Source: an uncultured Paracoccus sp. (GTDB lineage Bacteria; Pseudomonadota; Alphaproteobacteria; Rhodobacterales; Rhodobacteraceae). Taken from it: a stretch of 6,249 bases of DNA. The position numbers and the translations under genes are program-made. How positions within the stretch are numbered: position 1 is the first letter of the stretch; each line of letters opens with the position of its first letter. The DNA lies in NCBI GenBank assembly GCA_937859005.1, contig CALLYR010000325.1:1-6249 (forward strand), read 5' to 3'. The notes under the pieces are model-generated. The model made no database searches. It was not told the DNA's origin and saw only the letters and a list, made by a program, of their open reading frames with translations. Below are positions 1 to 5,788 of the stretch, in pieces.

Positions 1-529
1 GATACAGCCGCGCGGCCTCCTCCTCCCGCCGTCCCTCGGGCACCTCGCCAAAGCCGCGCAGCGTGCGGGGCAGGCGCTCGGCCACCTCGGCCAGCGTCTT
101 CGCGGCCGGGCGGCGGCCGACATAGTCCATGATCGCCTCCAGCCCCTCGCGGCGCAGGGCCGGGCCCACGTCGTTCAGGCACACGCCCAGCAGCCGGTCT
201 TTCGCCACCGCCGCCAGAAACATCGCGATCAGGCCCCCGCGCGAGGTGCCGACGACCGCCGCGCGCGCGATCCCCAGATGGTCCAGCAGCGCCAGCGCGT
301 CCGCCCCTTCTTGCGGGACGGTATAGGTCTCGGCCCCGGTCCAGTCCGACTGCCCCCGCCCGCGGTAATCCATCCGGATCATCCGGCAGTCGGCCAGTGT
401 CGGCGCAAGGTAATCGAAATCGTCCATGCTGCGGGTCAGCCCCGCGAGGCACAGGACCGGCAGGCCCTGACCCTGATCCATATAGGCCAGGCGGGCGCCG
501 TCGGCGGCGGTGAAGAACTGCGTGGTCAT
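1..529 (-). CDS. alpha/beta-fold hydrolase, 5' part (runs off window edge)
   Basis: The visible 176 N-terminal residues form the first half of an alpha/beta hydrolase. Residues 1-16 look like the first beta strand ending in ARLAY. Residues 26-34 (PVLCLAGLT) are the strand and turn that normally form the oxyanion hole. Residues 53-60 (MDYRGRGQ) match the D-x-R-G-x-G-x-S loop typical of the family. GTSRGG at 94-99 is the nucleophile elbow with Ser96 as predicted nucleophile. The catalytic Asp and His lie in the missing C-terminal half. The substrate cannot be predicted: the family covers esterases, lipases, lactonases and C-C hydrolases. The start at 529 is preferred because AAAGAGG sits 5 nt upstream; an in-frame ATG at 544 would add five residues. 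The gene lies downstream of fabI in the same direction, but a 127-bp gap with a hairpin suggests a separate unit. No signal peptide is visible, so it is probably cytoplasmic. Confidence 0.9.
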   Translation of the reverse strand, partial: MTTQFFTAADGARLAYMDQGQGLPVLCLAGLTRSMDDFDYLAPTLADCRMIRMDYRGRGQSDWTGAETYTVPQEGADALALLDHLGIARAAVVGTSRGGLIAMFLAAVAKDRLLGVCLNDVGPALRREGLEAIMDYVGRRPAAKTLAEVAERLPRTLRGFGEVPEGRREEEAARLY

Positions 530-534
530 CGGCG

Positions 535-541
535 CCTCTTT
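535..541 (-). promoter_or_regulatory. ribosome binding site of the hydrolase gene
   Basis: Read on the minus strand, AAAGAGG lies 5 nt before the ATG at 529. It falls inside the codons that would be used if translation began at the in-frame ATG at 544, so it supports 529 as the true start. Confidence 0.6.
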
Positions 542-582
542 CATCTTGCTGCAAATATCCCTCGGGCTGATGAGCGCCCGGG

Positions 583-603
583 AAACGGTCCGGTGAACCG
601 TTT
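583..603 (-). terminator. candidate terminator hairpin after fabI
   Basis: A perfect 7-bp inverted repeat (AAACGGT and ACCGTTT around a 7-nt loop) lies 54 nt past the fabI stop and before the hydrolase start. Because the stem ends in A/T pairs, each strand ends the hairpin with a short T run (TTT on the minus strand, TTTT on the plus strand). On the minus strand the run is followed by CCCGGG, so termination may be only partial. Its position between two co-directional genes fits the 3' end of the fabABI transcript. The rest of the 530-656 gap shows nothing else I can name. Confidence 0.5.
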
Positions 604-656
604 TCAGCGAACCCGCGGCCGGCAGATCCCGCGCGGGCAGCGGCCCCGGTCCGCCG

Positions 657-1445
657 TCAGATGTTCTCGGGCTGCGGCATCCCCAGCACGTGATAGCCGC
701 CGTCCACCAACACCACCTCTCCGGTCGTGCAGGCACCCCAATCGCTGCAGAGCCACACGGCCGTACCCCCGATCGCCTCCAGCGTGGCATTGGCGCGCAG
801 GGGCGCGTTCGCCTCGGTATGGCGATAGGTCTTGCGGGCGCCTCCGATGGCTGCGCCTGCCAGCGTCTTCATCGGGCCGGGGCTGATCGCGTTGACGCGG
901 ATGCCCTCGGGGCCCAGGTCGTTGGCAAGGTAACGCACCGTCGATTCCAGCGCCGCCTTGGCCACGCCCATGACGTTGTAAAAGGGCGTGACCCGGTTCG
1001 ACCCGCCATAGGTAAGCGTCAGGATCGTGCCGCCCGCGCCCATCAGCGGCAGCGCCCGCCGTGCGACCTCGATCAGCGAATAGCAGGAAATATCCAGCGA
1101 GTTCCTGAAATTCGCCCGGCTGGTATTGACGAAACGTCCGGTCAGTTCGTCCTTGCTGGAAAAGGCGATGGCATGGACCAGGATGTCGAGCCGGCCCCAG
1201 CGGTCGGCCAGCGCCGCAAAGGTGCGGTCCAGCGAAGCGTCGTCGGACACGTCCGCATCCACCAGAAGGTCCGACCCCAGCGAGGCGGCCAGCGGCTCCA
1301 CCCGCTTGCCGAAGGCCTCGCCCTGATAGGTGAAGGCCAGTTCCGCCCCCTGTGCGGCCAGTGCCTGCGCGATGCCCCAGGCAATCGAGCGGTCATTTGC
1401 AACACCCATCACCAGGGCGCGTTTTCCCTGCAGCAGCGCGGTCAT
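657..1445 (-). CDS. fabI: enoyl-[acyl-carrier-protein] reductase FabI
   Basis: FabI reduces trans-2-enoyl-ACP to acyl-ACP with NAD(P)H, the last step of each fatty acid elongation cycle, in the cytoplasm. The product is 262 aa, the length of E. coli FabI. The N-terminal dinucleotide motif is GVANDRSIAWG (14-24). The enoyl reductase signature is Tyr146, Tyr156 and Lys163 within TYGGSNRVTPFYNVMGVAK, at the same numbers as in E. coli. Other family blocks are SLDISCYS (116-123), RVNAISPGPMKTLAG (183-197) and the C-terminal GEVVLVDGGYHVLGM (242-256). The start at 1445 is 8 nt past the fabB stop, and its AGAGG overlaps the last base of that stop, so translation is probably coupled. An open frame extends upstream to 1643, but that part is antisense-of-frame inside fabB. 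Ala94 and Ala203 replace residues equivalent to E. coli Gly93 and Phe203. This looks like a divergent FabI subclass known to me from Rhodobacteraceae; a second FabI may exist elsewhere in the genome. Confidence 0.96.
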   Translation of the reverse strand: MTALLQGKRALVMGVANDRSIAWGIAQALAAQGAELAFTYQGEAFGKRVEPLAASLGSDLLVDADVSDDASLDRTFAALADRWGRLDILVHAIAFSSKDELTGRFVNTSRANFRNSLDISCYSLIEVARRALPLMGAGGTILTLTYGGSNRVTPFYNVMGVAKAALESTVRYLANDLGPEGIRVNAISPGPMKTLAGAAIGGARKTYRHTEANAPLRANATLEAIGGTAVWLCSDWGACTTGEVVLVDGGYHVLGMPQPENI

Positions 1446-1453
1446 GATGCCTC

Positions 1454-2683
1454 TCAGTCGCGCAGTTTCGACAGGACCAGCGTGGCATTGGTGCCGCCGA
1501 AGCCGAAGCTGTTGGACAGCACCGAATCCAGATCGACGCCGTCGATGCGCTGCATGGCGATTTCCTCGGGCCGGATCGCGGGGTCGAGCTGGGTGATGTT
1601 GGCGGATGCGGCGATGAAGCCTTCCTGCATCATCAGCAGGCAATAGATCGCCTCATGCACGCCGGTCGCGCCCAGCGAATGGCCGGTCAGCGATTTCGTG
1701 GACGACACCTTGGGCACGTTGCCTTCGCCAAAGACGCGGCGCAGGGCCTGGATCTCGATCACGTCGCCGACCTGGGTCGAGGTGCCGTGCGCGTTGACAT
1801 AGCTGACGCGGCGCCCCTCGGGCAGGGTGGCCAGCGCCAGCCGCATCGACCGTTCGCCCCCTTCGCCCGACGGCGCCACCATGTCGTATCCGTCCGAGGT
1901 CGCGCCGTATCCGGTGACCTCGGCATAGATCTTCGCGCCGCGGGCGCGGGCGTGTTCCAGTTCCTCCAGCACCACGACGCCGCCGCCGCCGGCGATCACG
2001 AAGCCGTCGCGGGTGGCGTCGAAGGGGCGCGAGGCGGTCTGCGGCGTGTCGTTGTATTTCGACGACATCGCCCCCATCGCGTCGAACAGGCACGACAGGG
2101 TCCAGTCCAGTTCCTCGCCGCCCCCGGCGAAGACGATGTCCTGCTTGCCCATCTGGATCTGTTCGACCCCGTTGCCGATGCAATGGGCGGAGGTCGAACA
2201 GGCCGAGGTGATCGAATAGTTCACGCCCTTGATGGAAAAGGGCGTGGCCAGGCAGGCCGAGTTCGTGGACGACATGCAGCGGGTCACCATGAACGGCCCC
2301 ATCCGCTTGGGCGCGCCCTTCTCGATGACGATGCGATGCGCGTCGAAGAAATTCGAGGTGGACGGCCCGCCCGACCCCATGATGAGACCCGTGCGCTCGT
2401 TCGAGACGTCACCCGGTTCCAGTCCGGAATCGGCGATGGCCTGCTGCATGGCGATGAAGTTCCAGGCAGCGCCCTCGCCCATGAAGCGCAGGTCGCGCTT
2501 GTCGACATGGGCGGCGATGTCGATGTCCGGCCTGCCGTGGACCTGGCTGCGGAAGCCGTGTTCGGCGTATTCGGGCGCGAACACGATCCCCGACCGGCCC
2601 GCGCGCAGGCTGTCGGTGACCTCGGCGGCATTGTTGCCGATGGGCGAGACGATCCCCAGCCCGGTGATGACGACGCGGCGCAT
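1454..2683 (-). CDS. fabB: 3-oxoacyl-[acyl-carrier-protein] synthase I (FabB)
   Basis: This condensing enzyme of type II fatty acid synthesis joins malonyl-ACP to acyl-ACP and is the one that elongates the cis-3-decenoyl-ACP made by FabA. The product is 409 aa, normal for FabB. It starts with the thiolase-fold strand MRRVVITGLGIVSPIG. Catalytic residues are Cys162 in SITSACSTSAHCIG, His299 in VNAHGTSTQVGD, Lys330 in SSTKSLTGHSLGA and His335, the Cys-His-His triad of KAS I/II. The C-terminal block NSFGFGGTNA (391-400) is also typical. FabB is preferred over FabF because of the adjacent fabA and the length, although sequence alone separates them less sharply. The start at 2683 has a near-perfect AAAGGAGGG with 6 nt spacing in the 17-nt gap after fabA, the strongest ribosome binding site in the window. 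Confidence 0.97.
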   Translation of the reverse strand: MRRVVITGLGIVSPIGNNAAEVTDSLRAGRSGIVFAPEYAEHGFRSQVHGRPDIDIAAHVDKRDLRFMGEGAAWNFIAMQQAIADSGLEPGDVSNERTGLIMGSGGPSTSNFFDAHRIVIEKGAPKRMGPFMVTRCMSSTNSACLATPFSIKGVNYSITSACSTSAHCIGNGVEQIQMGKQDIVFAGGGEELDWTLSCLFDAMGAMSSKYNDTPQTASRPFDATRDGFVIAGGGGVVVLEELEHARARGAKIYAEVTGYGATSDGYDMVAPSGEGGERSMRLALATLPEGRRVSYVNAHGTSTQVGDVIEIQALRRVFGEGNVPKVSSTKSLTGHSLGATGVHEAIYCLLMMQEGFIAASANITQLDPAIRPEEIAMQRIDGVDLDSVLSNSFGFGGTNATLVLSKLRD

Positions 2684-2700
2684 GGGCACCCTCCTTTCCG

Positions 2701-3210
2701 TCAGCTCTCCGACAGAGCGACCTTCATGTCCTTGACCTGATAGATGACCTCGCCGTCCGCCTCGACGATGCCGTCGGCGACGCCCATGGTCAGGCGGCGG
2801 GTCTGCACGGCCTTGGTGAAATCGACCTTGTAGGTCAGCAGCTTCCGATCCGGGCGGACCATGCCGGTCAGCTTGACCTCGCCCACGCCCAGCGCATAGC
2901 CGCGCCCCTGCCAGCCGCGCCAGCCCAGGTTGAATCCGGTCAGCTGCCACAGCCCGTCAAGGCCCAGGCAGCCCGGCATGATCGGGTTGCCGGGAAAGTG
3001 GCAGGCAAAGAACCACAGGTCGGGCGTGATGTCGAATTCGGCGACGACATGGCCCTTGCCGTGGGCGCCGCCGTCTTCGGAAATGTCGGTGATGCGGTCC
3101 ATCATCAGCATCGGCGGTTCCGGCAACTGGGCATTGCCGGGGCCGAACAGCTCTCCCCGCGCACAGGCCAGGAGATCGTCCTGGTCGAAGCTGGTCTGTT
3201 CCATCGCCAT
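2701..3210 (-). CDS. fabA: 3-hydroxydecanoyl-[acyl-carrier-protein] dehydratase/isomerase FabA
   Basis: FabA dehydrates 3-hydroxydecanoyl-ACP to trans-2-decenoyl-ACP and isomerises it to the cis-3 form, which commits carbon to unsaturated fatty acids without oxygen. The product is 169 aa against 172 in E. coli. It has the hot-dog fold block ACHFPGNPIMPGCLGLDGLWQ (69-89, slightly abridged here in description), with catalytic His71 and Asp85. PPMLMMDRIT (32-41) and GVGEVKLTGMV (108-118) are further family blocks. Two ATGs lie two codons apart (3210 and 3204). The first is chosen because the only purine-rich sequence, AGGGCGGA, is at a workable distance from it; this site is weak. The gene leads fabB and fabI with short gaps. 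Rhizobial and related fabA genes often sit beside irr, which is not seen here; the upstream neighbour is instead a GT-like gene. Confidence 0.97.
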   Translation of the reverse strand: MAMEQTSFDQDDLLACARGELFGPGNAQLPEPPMLMMDRITDISEDGGAHGKGHVVAEFDITPDLWFFACHFPGNPIMPGCLGLDGLWQLTGFNLGWRGWQGRGYALGVGEVKLTGMVRPDRKLLTYKVDFTKAVQTRRLTMGVADGIVEADGEVIYQVKDMKVALSES

Positions 3211-3265
3211 GAGTGGTCCGCCCTGCTTGTGCCGCCGGGCCGGACGCCGACGGTCGTTGACGCAG

Positions 3266-3295
3266 GGTCTATCACCCGCCCGCGCCGCCGTGCAA
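3266..3295 (-). promoter_or_regulatory. candidate promoter for the fabABI operon
   Basis: On the minus strand, TTGCAC (3295-3290) and TAGACC (3271-3266) are separated by 18 nt. The -10 is preceded by TGA, giving an extended TG-N -10. Transcription would start near 3259, leaving about 50 nt of leader before fabA. Both hexamers deviate from consensus and the 141-bp gap is GC-rich, so this is a plausible but unproven assignment. The upstream gene pair could also read through. Confidence 0.4.
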
Positions 3296-3324
3296 GTGCG
3301 CCCCTGTCTTGCCCATGCCATTGC

Positions 3325-3342
3325 GCGGCAGGATGGTGCCGC
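3325..3342 (-). terminator. weak hairpin after the GT-like gene
   Basis: A perfect 6-bp GC-rich inverted repeat (GCGGCA and TGCCGC with a 6-nt loop) begins 9 nt past the stop of the 328-residue gene. No T run follows on either strand, so it is not a convincing intrinsic terminator. It may act in RNA 3'-end stability, or be chance in GC-rich DNA. Confidence 0.25.
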
Positions 3343-3351
3343 CCGCGGAAA

Positions 3352-4338
3352 TCAGAACCACTGGCCCGGTTCCATCAGCCCAAGTTCCATCAGCTGGCGC
3401 GAGTTCCAGTGGAAGGGGTGCGAATTGCGCCAGCGGAAATCGCGGATCTGGTCGCGCGAGCCGGGATTGCGGACCAGCGCCTTGGCCACCCGGAACGAGG
3501 CGATGGCCGCGGTCAGGTTGTGATGCCATTCGCAGGAATAGGTGTTGTATTCCTCGATGTTCAGCCGATGATCGGGCAGCAGCTGCAGGCCGGGTTCGGT
3601 GCGGAACAGGCTGATGCGGTCGATGCGGCGGCGGTCGGGGGGCAGATGTTCCTCGAACCGCCAGCGCAGCCCGCCATGGAAATCCAGCTGGCGGTGCCTG
3701 AACCCGCCCTGCCGGTCGGGCCGCCCCAGCGCGAAGTAACCCGTGCGGTCGAACATCGCCTCGTCCAGGCTGACGGCATCGGGAAAGCGTTTCAGGTCAG
3801 GGGCATAAAGGTCGATCACATAGGTCAGCATCGCGCGCCGCCGTTCTTCCGCGTGGAACGCCAGCAGTTCGCCCACGCTGCGCGTCTCGGAAAACGGATA
3901 GAACAGATATTCGGCGTTGAAGCTGTAATGGATCCAGCTGTCTGCGGGCGCGGCCGCGATGATCGCATTCACGGCCGCGACATGCGATCCGGGCATCCGG
4001 CTGTTGAACAGCAGGTTGACGATCCGGTTGCCGGGATCGTCGGGGAACTGGCCGGGGGCCAGTGGTTCGGGCGAAAGCGCAAGGATTTTCCTGAACCCGG
4101 CGCGCAGATGATGGCGCAGGGTGGATGCGACCTCGGCCGCATCCTCGATCAGGATGATGGCCAGCGGGCTGCGCGCCAGCGCGTCGCCCGGCCGGCGCAG
4201 CCAGGCGGCCAGATCGACAGGCCGCGGCCGCGGCGGTGCCGGTCGCCCGGGCGGCAGGGCGGGCGGCCCCTCGGGCGGCGCTTCGCCGGGCAGGGTCTTC
4301 GGGGAGGGGCGGGCCGCGGGAGAATCGGCCGGGGTCAT
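3352..4338 (-). CDS. conserved hypothetical protein, possibly a divergent family-2 glycosyltransferase-like protein
   Basis: The product is 328 aa and soluble, with no signal peptide or membrane segment. Residues 5-40 are proline- and alanine-rich and probably disordered. From residue 58 the layout resembles compact GT-A family-2 enzymes: strand PLAIILIED (58-66), helix with HHLRAGF (76-82), strand KILALSP, then WIHYSFNAEYLFYPF (135-149) and a helix SVGELLAFHAEERRR (154-168). In such enzymes the block at 139-143 would be the acidic D-x-D-E-F metal site; here it reads SFNAE, so the key acids appear to be missing. The C-terminal third is rich in Arg, His and Trp, including EYNTYSCEWHHNLTAA (263-278), and ends GLMEPGQWF. 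I recall similar unnamed proteins in Rhodobacterales but cannot confirm this. The start at 4338 overlaps the preceding stop as ATGA and has no good ribosome binding site, so translation is probably coupled. The gene call is firm; the function is inference. Confidence 0.8.
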   Translation of the reverse strand: MTPADSPAARPSPKTLPGEAPPEGPPALPPGRPAPPRPRPVDLAAWLRRPGDALARSPLAIILIEDAAEVASTLRHHLRAGFRKILALSPEPLAPGQFPDDPGNRIVNLLFNSRMPGSHVAAVNAIIAAAPADSWIHYSFNAEYLFYPFSETRSVGELLAFHAEERRRAMLTYVIDLYAPDLKRFPDAVSLDEAMFDRTGYFALGRPDRQGGFRHRQLDFHGGLRWRFEEHLPPDRRRIDRISLFRTEPGLQLLPDHRLNIEEYNTYSCEWHHNLTAAIASFRVAKALVRNPGSRDQIRDFRWRNSHPFHWNSRQLMELGLMEPGQWF

Positions 4339-5003
4339 TCCAGGACGGCTCTGACCTGTTCAAGCGCGGATCGCAGCATGTCGGGATTGCTGGCGGCCGA
4401 GGCGACCACGGCCTTCAGCGTGGTCTTCTGGGCGGGCGCGATGTCGCTTGCGTCGATCAGCGCGGCCACCCGGCCCGCATCGAAACCCTCTGGCGTCAGC
4501 AGGCGGTCCATCGCCGCCGCCGTCTGCGCCGCACCACTGGTGTCGCGCGCCGCCGCAGCCGCCGATTCAGCCGCCGACACCGCCTCGCGGGCGGCATCCG
4601 CGGCATCCTGCACATTGCCCGTCACCGCCTCCCGATCGGCGCGGGCAGCCGCGTCGGCCGCGGCATCGGCCGCGCGGATCGCCTCTTCGGCCGCAGCCTG
4701 CGCAGCCAGGGCGGCCTCGCTGGCCGGGACGGCGGGGGCGCTTGTGGCGGTGCCGGCAGCCTCGGCCGCGGTGTCCGCGGCGATGGCGGCCGCATCTGCC
4801 GCGGTATCGGCGGCGTCGCCTGCGGCATCGGCGGCCTGTTCTGCCGCCGGAATCGCGGTTTCGGCGAGGGGGCCCGCATCGGGGGCAGGGGCGACCGCAA
4901 CCGGCGAATCAGGGCGCAGGCGCGACAGATCGCCCCCGGTCCAGAACCAGACGCCTGCGGCCAGCAGGACAATCAGCACGATCACACCGGCAAGACGCGA
5001 CAT
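4335..5003 (-). CDS. alanine-rich, single-pass membrane-anchored protein of unknown function
   Basis: The product is 222 aa in three parts. Residues 4-22 are a hydrophobic segment (LAGVIVLIVLLAAGVWFW) after a short positively charged N-terminus (MSR), which fits an uncleaved anchor with the rest in the periplasm. Residues 51-170 are low complexity: 58 of 120 are alanine, mixed with Asp, Glu, Arg and Thr in irregular units such as AADAA and DTAAD, predicting long amphipathic helix, possibly coiled coil. Residues 165-222 (from MDRLLTPEGFDAGRV to the end) have normal composition and look like a small helical domain, with blocks LIDASDIAPAQKTTLKAVV (182-200) and NPDMLRSALEQV (206-217). The start at 5003 is supported by GAAGG 7 nt upstream and by the anchor starting there. 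It heads the minus-strand block and overlaps the GT-like gene by 4 nt. I do not recognise a named family. Confidence 0.8.
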   Translation of the reverse strand: MSRLAGVIVLIVLLAAGVWFWTGGDLSRLRPDSPVAVAPAPDAGPLAETAIPAAEQAADAAGDAADTAADAAAIAADTAAEAAGTATSAPAVPASEAALAAQAAAEEAIRAADAAADAAARADREAVTGNVQDAADAAREAVSAAESAAAAARDTSGAAQTAAAMDRLLTPEGFDAGRVAALIDASDIAPAQKTTLKAVVASAASNPDMLRSALEQVRAVLE

Positions 5004-5023
5004 CGCAATACCTTCATCAAATG

Positions 5024-5042
5024 CGGGCGGCGTTTCCGCCCG
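5024..5042 (-). other. leader hairpin upstream of the Ala-rich gene
   Basis: CGGGCGG and CCGCCCG form a perfect 7-bp stem with a 5-nt loop about 21 nt before the ATG at 5003 and just upstream of its GAAGG. On the minus-strand transcript it would be a stable GC stem in the 5' leader. No T run follows in the right place to call it an attenuator. GC-rich DNA makes such stems common. Confidence 0.3.
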
Positions 5043-5117
5043 GTCCGGGGCCTGTATCGCATATGGCAGACTGGTCGAAAAGCCGCGCGACGGCCCCTTC
5101 GCGCCGTGCAAACGCTG

Positions 5118-5146
5118 TTGAAAGACGGACCGCGCGCGTCTATCTG
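5118..5146 (+). promoter_or_regulatory. candidate promoter of infC
   Basis: TTGAAA (5118-5123; five of six match TTGACA) is followed after exactly 17 nt by TATCTG (5141-5146), which matches the first three bases of the -10 consensus. Transcription would begin near 5152, giving about 30 nt of leader before the infC start. This is the best sigma-70-type promoter in the window. The rest of the divergent 5004-5181 region holds only a poor minus-strand candidate, GATACA near 5055, with no good -35. Confidence 0.55.
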
Positions 5147-5168
5147 ATGGCATCCGCCGCAACCATTC

Positions 5169-5173
5169 AAGGA
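5169..5173 (+). promoter_or_regulatory. ribosome binding site that fixes the AUA start of infC
   Basis: AAGGA lies 8 nt before ATA at 5182-5184, standard Shine-Dalgarno spacing. No other in-frame codon downstream of the stop at 5119-5121 has such a site, so this sequence decides the infC start. Confidence 0.8.
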
Positions 5174-5181
5174 CCACTGCC

Positions 5182-5721
5182 ATAGCCCGCAGACCGCACA
5201 ACGCTCCGCCCACCCGTGACACCGGCCCCCGGACCAATGATCGCATCCGCGTCCCCGAAATCCGCCTGATCGGCGCGGACGGGGAAAATGTCGGGGTCGT
5301 CACCCCGGCGCGCGCCATGCAGATGGCCCAGGAAGCGGGGCTGGATCTGGTCGAAATCTCGCCCAACGCCGTGCCGCCGGTCTGCAAGATCATGGATCTC
5401 GGCAAGTTCAAATACGAACAGCAAAAGCGCGAGGCCGAGGCGCGGAAGAAGCAGAAGACCATCGAGGTCAAGGAAATCAAGTTCCGCCCCGGCACCGACA
5501 CCCATGACTATGACGTGAAGATGCGTTCGGTCATGAAGTTCCTGGGCGAAGGCGACAAGGTCAAGGTCACCCTGCGCTTCCGCGGCCGCGAGATGGCGCA
5601 CCAGGAACTGGGGATGGAGCTGCTGAACCGCGTGCGGGCCGATGTGGGCGAGGCTGGCAAGGTCGAGGCCATGCCCAAGCTGGAAGGCCGCCAGATGGTC
5701 ATGGTGATCGCCCCCCGGTAA
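5182..5721 (+). CDS. infC: translation initiation factor IF-3, AUA start codon
   Basis: IF-3 binds the 30S subunit, checks the start codon-initiator tRNA pairing and prevents premature 50S joining. From ATA at 5182 the product is 179 aa against 180 in E. coli. The N-terminal domain holds ARRPHNAPP, RTNDRIRVPEIRLIG (residues 23-37) and VGVVTPARAM (around 37-46). The signature helix CKIMDLGKFKYEQQK spans 68-82, the lysine-rich linker 82-92, and the C-terminal domain starts near VKEIKFRP (96-103) and includes KVTLRFRGREM (128-138). The first ATG in frame is at 5317 and would delete 45 conserved residues. Between the upstream in-frame stop (5119-5121) and 5182 there is no ATG, GTG or TTG. With AAGGA 8 nt before it, AUA is the evident start, a member of the rare-start class through which IF-3 represses its own mRNA. 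The gene is followed by a terminator, so it appears monocistronic, without rpmI-rplT. Confidence 0.96.
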   Translation: MARRPHNAPPTRDTGPRTNDRIRVPEIRLIGADGENVGVVTPARAMQMAQEAGLDLVEISPNAVPPVCKIMDLGKFKYEQQKREAEARKKQKTIEVKEIKFRPGTDTHDYDVKMRSVMKFLGEGDKVKVTLRFRGREMAHQELGMELLNRVRADVGEAGKVEAMPKLEGRQMVMVIAPR

Positions 5722-5743
5722 GCGGGCCCCTTTCCCGGATTTG

Positions 5744-5774
5744 AACGGCCTGTCCTTTGCGGCGGGCCGTTTTC
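5744..5774 (+). terminator. intrinsic terminator of infC
   Basis: AACGGCC (5744-5750) pairs with GGCCGTT (5765-5771), and two further inner pairs (T-G and G-C) can form around a 10-nt loop. TTTT follows immediately as the stem closes, then CATTT. It lies 22 nt past the infC stop, before dut, and is the clearest rho-independent terminator in the window. Confidence 0.75.
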
Positions 5775-5788
5775 ATTTGCGCGCCGGT

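Noticed and set aside
1446..1643. N-terminal extension of the fabI frame upstream of 1445.
   Set aside because: The extension overlaps the fabB C-terminus out of frame, adds Arg/His-rich sequence foreign to FabI, and the 1445 start gives the exact family length with a ribosome binding site.
690..1646. A 318-codon plus-strand frame opposite fabI and the end of fabB.
   Set aside because: It lies wholly antisense to two genes with full catalytic motifs and has no family features of its own.
2684..2950. N-terminal extension of the fabB frame into fabA.
   Set aside because: The extension is out-of-frame fabA sequence; the strong AAAGGAGGG before 2683 and the typical FabB N-terminus settle the start.
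3219..3267. CCCTGC/GCAGGG inverted repeat that could sequester the fabA ribosome binding site.
   Set aside because: The 5' arm overlaps the predicted -10 element and would not be in the transcript, and the loop of about 37 nt makes a 6-bp stem unlikely.
4494..4853. Tandem DNA repeat in the Ala-rich region.
   Set aside because: The GCC/GCG-rich units vary in length and sequence and no fixed period could be found by eye; it is compositional, not a true tandem array.
2998..5121. A 707-codon open reading frame on the plus strand across fabA, the GT-like gene and the Ala-rich gene.
   Set aside because: It is antisense to three better supported genes. High G/C at third positions removes stop codons from the opposite frame, and the translation is low complexity with no recognisable domain.
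5004..5501. Minus-strand extension of the Ala-rich gene back to 5501.
   Set aside because: The extension is antisense to infC and would bury the membrane anchor in the middle of the protein; the 5003 start has its own GAAGG.
5317..5721. infC starting at the first in-frame ATG.
   Set aside because: It would remove 45 residues that include conserved IF-3 N-terminal sequence, and no ribosome binding site precedes that ATG.
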